Part shown: positions 1 through 5,910 of the stretch, in pieces
Position numbering within the stretch: the first letter of the stretch is position 1
Layout of the letters: each line of letters opens with the position of its first letter
Source of the DNA: Nautilia sp. PV-1
GTDB taxonomy: Bacteria; Campylobacterota; Campylobacteria; Campylobacterales; Nautiliaceae
Direction: 5' to 3'
Assembly: GCF_004006315.1 (NCBI RefSeq)
Contig: NZ_CP026530.1
Coordinates: 672,501 to 736,500 of the forward strand
Length of the DNA: 64,000 bases
Program-made: the position numbers and the translations under genes
Notes under the pieces: model-generated
Told to the model about the DNA's origin: nothing
Databases searched by the model: none
What the model saw: only the letters and a program-made list of their open reading frames with translations

Positions 1-100
1 TAGGGGAAACACCCAGTTCCATTCCGAACCTGGCAGTTAAGCCCTACAGCGCTGATGATACTGCACCTTTCAGGTGTGGGAAAGTAGGTCCCCGCTAGGA
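1..100 (+). rRNA. rrf: 5S ribosomal RNA, 5' end cut by window edge
   Basis: Bases 1-100 match the conserved 5S rRNA body: the GGGGAAACACCC segment, CCATTCCGAACC, the AAGCCCTACAGCGC arm, GATGATACTGC, and the closing GTGGGAAAGTAGGTC followed by the 3' side of helix I. About 15-20 bases of the 5' end lie outside the window. It marks the distal end of an rRNA operon. The 3' end is placed at the last helix I base and could be off by a few nucleotides. Confidence 0.95.
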
Positions 101-343
101 TTTATAGTATATACTGTAAGTCCCAAAGCTGCCTATTCATCATTTCAATCAACTCTTTTTAATATCCTACATATGGGTCTGGCACTTTTTGATTTGTTGT
201 GTCCTTTCTTGTTTTTGTAGTTGTTTAGGGTGTCTAAGGTGTCTGTCACTGTTAGTATCTTTCATTCTCATCCTTTCGAATAATTTGTAAATATTATCTT
301 TATTTTTTATGAGATAATAAATTTCTTTTTAATCAAGTTTAAA
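101..343. other. Gap between 5S rRNA and the protease gene
   Basis: No gene is seen here. A short palindrome (AGTATATACT, 106-115) follows the 5S RNA. No strong GC-rich hairpin with a T-run was found, so the rRNA terminator is not identified. The gap holds one copy of the dispersed word GTGTCTGTCACT (239-250), preceded by a partial echo GGTGTCTAA (229-237). The last 80 bases are AT-rich and lead into the promoter at 344. Confidence 0.5.
239..250 (+). repeat. Dispersed 11-12 nt word GTGTCTGTCAC, copy 1
   Basis: GTGTCTGTCACT occurs here, again at 12261-12272, and as its reverse complement at 18974-18984. All three copies lie in noncoding DNA downstream of a gene or RNA end. The function is unknown. 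It may be a remnant of a mobile-element end or a processing or binding signal. Confidence 0.5.
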
Positions 344-352
344 TGCTATAAT
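344..352 (+). promoter_or_regulatory. Extended -10 promoter for the M48 protease gene
   Basis: TGCTATAAT at 344-352 is a perfect extended -10 element (TGnTATAAT). The start codon of the protease lies 20 bases downstream, with AAAAAAGG between. The upstream region is T-rich and has no convincing -35, which is usual for sigma-70 promoters in Campylobacterota. The same TGnTATAAT form recurs at 21311 and 39744 on the plus strand and at 39625 on the minus strand. Confidence 0.65.
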
Positions 353-372
353 TCACATAAAAAAGGTTGAGT

Positions 373-1566
373 ATGGTAAATCTGCTGATAGGAATATTTG
401 GGGTGTATGTATTTATAAAAATTATTTTGGAAATTAAAGAAGTGATATACATTAAAAATGTATTTGGACTCGGTGCCGTATTAATGGATATAGAAACATA
501 TAAAGACGCAGCGATATATTCTATATATAAACACACCCTTAATATTTTCAATGCTTTAATTTCACTTTTTTTAGTTGTGTTTTGGTTAAGCGGAGGACTG
601 TTTATTATTAATTTCTTACTTTACAAAAGTAATTCTTTGCTTAGTGAACTTGAAATACTCTTGGCTTTTTTTGCAATTAACTATATTTTAACTTTGCCTA
701 TTAATATCTGGGAAAAGCATATAGATAAAAGATTCGGGTTTAATGTGGCACCTTGGAGTATGTTTTTTGTTGATGAAATTAAAAAGATCTTTTTATTTAT
801 AATATTCGGAGGTGTATTTTTCGCTGGACTTATATATTTTATTGAGAATTTTCAAAACTGGTGGTTATACGGATTTGTATTCACATTCGGTGTAGTAATA
901 ATGATTAATCTTTTATATCCGTTTTTTGCACAGATGTTTAACAAATTTACTCCTCTTGAAGATGAAGAACTTAAAGATGCCATTGAAGATATGATGGCTA
1001 AAGTCGGATTTAAAAGCAGCGGTATATATGTAATGGACGCAAGTAAAAGGGATACGAGGTTGAATGCTTATTTTGCAGGGTTTGGTAATACTAAAAGGGT
1101 AGTGCTTTTTGATACGCTTCTTAAAAAACTTTCTAAAGATGAAATTTTGGCAGTTTTAGGGCATGAGCTTGGGCATTTCAAACACAAAGATATATTCAAA
1201 AACATTGCTGTTGTGGGGGTGATGCTTTTTGTATTGTTTGCGATATTCGGTAATCTGCCGGATACTCTTTTTAAAGAACTTATGGTGCCTAAAATTGGAG
1301 CGAATATAATTATTTTAGCACTGCTTTTCAGTGAAGTGATTTTCTTTGTATTACAGCCGTTTGTAAATCTTATCAGCAGACACAACGAATTTGCTGCCGA
1401 TGAAATGGGAAGTGAGCTTGTAAGCAAAAAAGACCTTGCAAGCGCACTTAAAAAACTTGTAAGCGAAAACAAGCACTTTCCGAGAGTCAGCAAACTATAT
1501 TCGTTTATTTACTATTCACATCCTCCTATTTTGGAAAGACTCGAAAAGCTGGAGAATGAGAAATGA
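373..1566 (+). CDS. M48 family metalloprotease, Ste24/CAAX protease type
   Basis: Integral-membrane zinc protease of the Ste24/HtpX superfamily, 397 residues from ATG 373. That start sits 6 nt after AAAAGG; a TTG at 367 is possible but lies directly on the ribosome-binding site. Several hydrophobic segments occur before residue 200. HELGH at residues 264-268 supplies two zinc ligands and the catalytic Glu, and the downstream RHNEFAADE box supplies the third ligand. Length and layout match full-length Ste24-like proteins rather than the shorter HtpX. In bacteria such proteins are linked to membrane-protein quality control; the substrate is unknown. The following SDR gene overlaps by 4 nt, so the two are probably cotranscribed. 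Confidence 0.9.
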   Translation: MVNLLIGIFGVYVFIKIILEIKEVIYIKNVFGLGAVLMDIETYKDAAIYSIYKHTLNIFNALISLFLVVFWLSGGLFIINFLLYKSNSLLSELEILLAFFAINYILTLPINIWEKHIDKRFGFNVAPWSMFFVDEIKKIFLFIIFGGVFFAGLIYFIENFQNWWLYGFVFTFGVVIMINLLYPFFAQMFNKFTPLEDEELKDAIEDMMAKVGFKSSGIYVMDASKRDTRLNAYFAGFGNTKRVVLFDTLLKKLSKDEILAVLGHELGHFKHKDIFKNIAVVGVMLFVLFAIFGNLPDTLFKELMVPKIGANIIILALLFSEVIFFVLQPFVNLISRHNEFAADEMGSELVSKKDLASALKKLVSENKHFPRVSKLYSFIYYSHPPILERLEKLENEK

Positions 1567-2222
1567 AAGTATTAATAACTGGGATTAGTAGAGGTATAGG
1601 ATACGGACTTGCGAAATATTACATTGAAAACGGGGATGAAGTTTATGCAATAGGCAGAAAAAATCCCTTTGATGATGCTGTAAGGTTTTACAGGCTTGAT
1701 GTAAATGCATTTGAAAAAATACCTCACGCCGTAGAATCTCTTGAAATTGATGAGCTTGATGTGGCTATTTTAAATGCGGGAATATTGGGTGAGATTAAAG
1801 AGATGAAGTATTGGAGTGTTAAAGAACTTCAAAATATATTTGATATTAATGTGTGGGCTAATAAGGTTTTGATAGACGAACTTGCTCCTTTTACTGAAAA
1901 AATAGTGGTTATGAGCAGCGGGGCGGCCGTAAACGGAAACCCAGGCTGGGGAGGATATTCTTTAAGCAAATGTGTGGTAAATATGATGGTAAGTATATAT
2001 TCAAAAGAAATTGATTCTAAAATTTACGCTTTGGCTCCGGGAGTTATTGATACGGATATGGTAGAAAAAGTAATAAGCGGCGATCATTCTAAATTTCCAA
2101 GCCTTGACAGGGTAGAAGCCGGACGTGTAAGTCTGGAAGAAGGAGTTGAAAGAATTGTTAAAACGATTGAAAAACTTGACGAATTTGAAAACGGCAGTTT
2201 TGTGGATGTAAGGCTAGTTTAA
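1563..2222 (+). CDS. Short-chain dehydrogenase/reductase (SDR)
   Basis: Cytosolic NAD(P)-dependent oxidoreductase of the classical SDR family, 219 residues. The cofactor-binding TGISRGIG motif is at residues 6-13, NAG at 71-73, the catalytic Ser in VVMSSG near residue 118, and YSLSK gives Tyr132 and Lys136. It is a little short for the family (usually about 240-250), mainly in the C-terminal substrate loop. Its ATG overlaps the stop of the protease gene (ATGA). The substrate cannot be told from sequence. The position after the protease suggests shared expression rather than shared chemistry. Confidence 0.88.
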   Translation: MKVLITGISRGIGYGLAKYYIENGDEVYAIGRKNPFDDAVRFYRLDVNAFEKIPHAVESLEIDELDVAILNAGILGEIKEMKYWSVKELQNIFDINVWANKVLIDELAPFTEKIVVMSSGAAVNGNPGWGGYSLSKCVVNMMVSIYSKEIDSKIYALAPGVIDTDMVEKVISGDHSKFPSLDRVEAGRVSLEEGVERIVKTIEKLDEFENGSFVDVRLV

Positions 2223-2223
2223 A

Positions 2224-3030
2224 TTAATATACATTATATTTGGTAAAAATTCTTTTATAAGTACCGTCTTTTTTCAATTCATCAATTGCCTTGTTTATTT
2301 CTTTTAACAGTTTTTTTGCATTTGGATAGTCTTTTGAAATAAAAATATAAAACGCTGTAGGTTTTAAATTTGGTATTCTTTGACTTGCTATATCTTTTGG
2401 TATTTTATATTTTCCAATTTTTTCTGCACCGTATATATTTGCTTCAGAAGCAACTACAAGATCACATCTGCCTACTGAAATCTTTTTAAGTACACTTTCA
2501 AAGCTTCCAGCTTCCTGGTCTATTTTTTTGCTTTTTTTTAAACCTAATTTAGTATAATAGGAATTAATATTATAACCGTTTACATCACATATTTTATATT
2601 TATTGATATTCCATTTTCCGTTATGAATGATTCCATTTGGATATTTATTTTTTGAATAAAATACAGCCTGATATGTAAAATACACAGGTTTGCTGATATA
2701 ATATTTTTTTGCCCTGTCTTTATTGTATGTACCGTTAATAAACATTTCATATTTTTTAGAGGCTTTTTTGTATGAATAGACAAGATAAGTACATCTTTTC
2801 CAAGGCATTAAGGTTAACGTATATTTTGTACCTATTTTTTTAAAAATAACATTTAAAAATTCAGTCATAGCGCCAATTAAATGTTGTTTGTCTTTATGCC
2901 CGTCAATTCTTTTATAGTAAGTAAATGGCGGCCATTCATTTTCATCGTCACATATATGTATAGTCTGATTATAATTATTAGCGTTTAATTTTAATAAAAT
3001 TATAATAATTAATAACAGTAATTTTTTCAC
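2224..3030 (-). CDS. Periplasmic solute-binding protein, SBP_bac_3-like
   Basis: Secreted binding protein of the family-3 (amino-acid type) fold, 268 residues. A short basic start and a hydrophobic run form the signal peptide (about residues 1-17). The opening HICDDENEWPPFTY box and the paired-domain layout with a late PNAKKLLKEINKAIDELKKDGTYKRIF segment are typical. The start is GTG at 3030, chosen because a very strong purine tract (GGGGGAGGGG) lies just upstream on the minus strand. No transporter permease or ATPase gene is adjacent, so it may work as a stand-alone sensor or with a distant importer. The ligand is unknown. It converges on the SDR gene with a 1-nt gap. Confidence 0.8.
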   Translation of the reverse strand: MKKLLLLIIIILLKLNANNYNQTIHICDDENEWPPFTYYKRIDGHKDKQHLIGAMTEFLNVIFKKIGTKYTLTLMPWKRCTYLVYSYKKASKKYEMFINGTYNKDRAKKYYISKPVYFTYQAVFYSKNKYPNGIIHNGKWNINKYKICDVNGYNINSYYTKLGLKKSKKIDQEAGSFESVLKKISVGRCDLVVASEANIYGAEKIGKYKIPKDIASQRIPNLKPTAFYIFISKDYPNAKKLLKEINKAIDELKKDGTYKRIFTKYNVY

Positions 3031-3105
3031 TATTACCCCTCCCCCTCAATTATATTATACAATTCTAAAAAATTATGTATTTATTATATAAAATAAGGCT
3101 TAATA

Positions 3106-3879
3106 ATGCAAATAAAAGATTTTTTAAAAGAAACAAACGGCAGTTACATACTTGAAAAAGTACTAAACAAAGACAAAACATGGCTGTTTTTGCATGATGA
3201 TCTGGAAGTGCCGAAAGAAGCTGTTGAGATTTTGCAAAAAGTAAAATCAGGGTATCCGATTGAATATATATTTGAGGAAGTCTGGTTTTACGGTGATAGG
3301 TTTTATATAAAAGAGGGTGTGCTGATTCCAAGGGATGATACGGAGGCAGTGCTGGAAAGAGCGATAAAGTTAATAAATGAAAAGTGTAAAACGAAAAGTG
3401 AAAAGTGTAAGGTAGTGGATTGCTGTACGGGAAGCGGGGTGATTGCGATAGAAATTGCCAAGCATACAAATGCCAAAGTTATTGCGACAGACATCAGCGA
3501 TACTGCCATTGAAGTGGCTGAAAAAAACATAGCTTTGCATAATGTCGATGTTGAAATAAAAAAATGTGATTTATTGAATTGTGAAGGAAAGGAGATAAAA
3601 GCTGATATTCTTGTTTCCAATCCTCCGTATGTGGAAAACAGTTGGGAAAAACCTAATGAGTTTGAGCCTGATTTGGCTTTTTTCGGAGGGGATGACGGGC
3701 TTGATATAGTAAAGGAGCTTATCCTTAAAGCAAAAGATCTGAAATACAAAGCTGCGGTAATAGAAATAGGGTATAACCAAAAAGAACTTTTAAGCGGATT
3801 TTTAAAAGACAAGGTTGAAAGTTTCGAATTTTTTAACGATTTGGCGGGGAATGTGAGAGGGGTTGAGATTATTTTTTAA
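3106..3879 (+). CDS. prmC: Release factor N5-glutamine methyltransferase PrmC
   Basis: SAM-dependent enzyme that methylates the GGQ glutamine of peptide-chain release factors, 257 residues. The N-terminal helical domain is followed by a Rossmann methyltransferase domain with motif I VVDCCTGSG (about residue 104), and the diagnostic NPPY motif at residues 172-175. Between the conserved RDDTEAVLERAI helix and motif I lies an odd lysine-rich stretch, NEKCKTKSEKCK, encoded by a repetitive DNA tract (3379-3410). This looks like an in-frame insertion at a tolerant surface position. The 3' end overlaps the convergent transporter gene by 11 nt. Confidence 0.93.
   Translation: MQIKDFLKETNGSYILEKVLNKDKTWLFLHDDLEVPKEAVEILQKVKSGYPIEYIFEEVWFYGDRFYIKEGVLIPRDDTEAVLERAIKLINEKCKTKSEKCKVVDCCTGSGVIAIEIAKHTNAKVIATDISDTAIEVAEKNIALHNVDVEIKKCDLLNCEGKEIKADILVSNPPYVENSWEKPNEFEPDLAFFGGDDGLDIVKELILKAKDLKYKAAVIEIGYNQKELLSGFLKDKVESFEFFNDLAGNVRGVEIIF
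3379..3410 (+). repeat. In-frame mini-repeat inside prmC
   Basis: The tract is built from the unit GAAAAGTGTAA (3379-3389), a partial GAAAAGTG (3393-3400) and AAAAGTGTAA (3401-3410). It keeps the frame and adds about ten Lys/Glu/Cys residues just before methyltransferase motif I. The AT-rich, near-octameric unit is unlike the flanking coding sequence. A comparable in-frame tract with a different unit lies in the E2 gene at 54387-54419. Confidence 0.6.
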
Positions 3880-5008
3880 GTCTGTTTATAAAAAATATTG
3901 AAATTAATGTTAATACAACCGTAATTTCAAATGTTTTAAATAGACCAATTTTTTCCCCTACAAGTCCTACAAGATAGACTATAACAGAGCTTACTCCGAA
4001 ATTTATTCCCATGTAGATACTGTTGACAAATGTCGGTTTGTCTGTTTTTAAGTCATGGACGAAAGCCAGCAGAACCGGTGAGGATGTAAACAGGAAAAAT
4101 CCGAGAGGCGCAAGCAAAAACCATAAAAACTGTTTAAAAAACAGTAAAAAAAACATTAAAGAAACTGCGGATCCTAGCGCGGAAACCATCAGCATATTTA
4201 CGCGACCGATTTTATCCGAGAATCTTCCTGCAAAAAAGGCTCCTAAAATACCGAAACCCTGTAATATACCAAAAGCAATACTTGCGCTCTCGACACTGTA
4301 GCCGTGATGAGTTAAAAAAAGCGGTAAATAAAGTGACATGGCGTATTTTGACGTATAATTGAACATAATAAAAAGAGTCAGCATTTTAAAAAACGGTTTG
4401 ACTTTGTTTAAGACACCTTTGATTTCGCCTTTTTCAAACTTTTTGGCATTAAATGTAGTTTTGTAGTCTTTAAGTTTGTAATATAAAAAAAGACTTGAAA
4501 TGATTCCAATAGGTGTCAGCTTCCAGATACCGTCAAGCCCCCAAAGAGAAATTACCCCGGCTGCCAAAATTGGTCCTACGGTTCTGGCACTCTCACCACC
4601 GACCATAAAATAGCTCATCCCTTTGCCGCTCTCTTTGCCTGAAAACTCTTTAATCATCGTAGGGCTTGGAATATGAAAGAACGCTGCGCTGAGTCCCGCA
4701 ACAAACAATAAAAAAAGAGCTACTGCATAAGATGACGTCAGGCTTAAGAGCCCCATTGAAACCGCCGTAATTGACGGTGTCAGGATTACGAAATATTTTG
4801 CGTCGTTTCTTTCAGCTATCAGTCCCAGAAAGGGATTGAAAAGTGAAGGCACTTTTCTTGCTATATCCAAAAATGACGCTTCTGTAAGAGTGATACCAAG
4901 TCTACTTATAAGAAGAGGCAGTATGGGTGCCAGAAGTGCAGAGAATATATCATGTGTAAAATGAGCAAACGATATTAACAGTACTTTTGATTTTTGAAAT
5001 TTTTTCAT
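3869..5008 (-). CDS. MFS transporter, fosmidomycin-resistance (Fsr)-like
   Basis: Twelve-helix major facilitator protein of 379 residues in the inner membrane. The N-terminal ISFAHFTHDIFSALLAPILPLL segment and the FHIPSPTMIKEFSG segment in the first half resemble the Fsr branch of drug exporters, and GRFSDKIGR matches the MFS loop 2-3/8-9 motif. The substrate is unknown; efflux of a small hydrophilic compound is the family-based guess. It forms a minus-strand group with the small exported protein upstream (4-nt overlap at 5005-5008) and marC. Confidence 0.85.
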   Translation of the reverse strand: MKKFQKSKVLLISFAHFTHDIFSALLAPILPLLISRLGITLTEASFLDIARKVPSLFNPFLGLIAERNDAKYFVILTPSITAVSMGLLSLTSSYAVALFLLFVAGLSAAFFHIPSPTMIKEFSGKESGKGMSYFMVGGESARTVGPILAAGVISLWGLDGIWKLTPIGIISSLFLYYKLKDYKTTFNAKKFEKGEIKGVLNKVKPFFKMLTLFIMFNYTSKYAMSLYLPLFLTHHGYSVESASIAFGILQGFGILGAFFAGRFSDKIGRVNMLMVSALGSAVSLMFFLLFFKQFLWFLLAPLGFFLFTSSPVLLAFVHDLKTDKPTFVNSIYMGINFGVSSVIVYLVGLVGEKIGLFKTFEITVVLTLISIFFINRLKK

Positions 5009-5277
5009 TTCAGTTTTTCGTTCATTTTAATGTATTCCGGTTTTGTTTCAATACACTGCATGGCTGGAGCGGCTTTTGGGTCGTCTCTGAATACTACAAC
5101 GCAATGCATTCTAGGATATCCCTGTGTGTCAAATTCATATACTCTAGGATTGATTCCGCTTGTAGCAATGGTGTAACTTAAAGTATTAACCGTTTTTTTG
5201 AAAACTCCTACTAAACTGTTCCAGTTGAATGCGAGTGAAAAAGTGGCGATAAATGCAAGTGTGATTAATTTTTTCAT
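5005..5277 (-). CDS. Small exported protein of unknown function
   Basis: 90 residues. The first 16 form a clear Sec signal peptide (MKKLITLAFIATFSLA), leaving a mature protein of about 74 residues, probably periplasmic. It has two cysteines (in RMHCVV and AMQC) about 16 residues apart that could form a disulfide. I do not recognise a family. It overlaps the MFS gene by 4 nt and follows marC by 9 nt, so it is most likely cotranscribed with both. The ribosome-binding site AAGGAG precedes the ATG. Confidence 0.7.
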   Translation of the reverse strand: MKKLITLAFIATFSLAFNWNSLVGVFKKTVNTLSYTIATSGINPRVYEFDTQGYPRMHCVVVFRDDPKAAPAMQCIETKPEYIKMNEKLK

Positions 5278-5286
5278 GTTAACTCC

Positions 5287-5862
5287 TTAAAAATGTAAAT
5301 ATTTTGCGATTCCGTCCAATAACATCTGGACGGAGAGTGAGATTAAAAGCATACCCATCAGTTTTTCAACAGCGCTGAATACGCGGTTTGGGATAATTTT
5401 AGAAAATTTGAGTGAAATTATAATAATAAAAGCGCTTAATGTCCATGAAACAAAGGATGCTCCAAGGACTAAGCCTATACCATATTGTGAAGAAAACAGT
5501 ATAAGTGTTGCCAGCAGTGAAGGACCTGCAATCATAGGAATTGCAATAGGCACCAGATAAAGTTCGTTTTCTTTTCCGAACATCGGCTCACTGCTTGGAA
5601 AAATCATTTTAAGCGCAATTAAAAAGAGAATTATTCCTCCGGCGATTGATACTGACTCTTCCCTGAGTCCCAGGAAACTCATAATGCTTTTTCCAAAAAA
5701 GATAAAAATAAAAATAACAATAAAAGCAAATATCAGTTCTCTGATAATTATTTGAAATTTCTGTTTTTCGTCGTAATCTTTTAATAAAGATAAAACAACA
5801 GGAAAGTTGCCAAAAGGATCCATTATAAGAAAAAGTGTTACGGCAATATGCAAAATATCCAT
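5287..5862 (-). CDS. MarC family integral membrane protein
   Basis: 191 residues, six predicted membrane segments. The start MDILHIAVTLFLIMDPFGNFPVVL carries the DP(F/I)GN motif that typifies MarC/YchE/YhgN proteins, and IPIAIPMIAGPSLLAT in the middle is the matching second-half motif. Early reports linked MarC to multiple antibiotic resistance, but the true function of the family is unsettled. It is the first gene of a minus-strand group and is divergent from mutS. Both genes appear to be driven from the palindromic promoter at 5880-5899. Confidence 0.88.
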   Translation of the reverse strand: MDILHIAVTLFLIMDPFGNFPVVLSLLKDYDEKQKFQIIIRELIFAFIVIFIFIFFGKSIMSFLGLREESVSIAGGIILFLIALKMIFPSSEPMFGKENELYLVPIAIPMIAGPSLLATLILFSSQYGIGLVLGASFVSWTLSAFIIIISLKFSKIIPNRVFSAVEKLMGMLLISLSVQMLLDGIAKYLHF

Positions 5863-5879
5863 AATCCGCCTTTAGAAAA

Positions 5880-5899
5880 TTGTGTATAATTATACACAA
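5880..5899. promoter_or_regulatory. Palindromic bidirectional promoter, marC / mutS
   Basis: Bases 5880-5899 form a perfect 20-bp palindrome whose core is TGTGTATAATTATACACA. It contains a TATAAT on each strand: 5885-5890 on plus, and the complement of 5889-5894 on minus. The two -10 boxes overlap by two bases. The plus start site would fall near 5897, giving mutS a leader of only about 14 nt; the marC leader would be about 20 nt. The same palindrome could bind a dimeric repressor. Both genes have a good ribosome-binding site (AAAGG) at suitable spacing. Confidence 0.65.
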
Positions 5900-5910
5900 A
5901 AAAGGCTGTT

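Noticed and set aside
3065-3469. 134-codon minus-strand frame opposite prmC with a FHFSFYTFHLL stretch
   Set aside because: The stretch is the complement of the prmC mini-repeat; the frame has no independent support.
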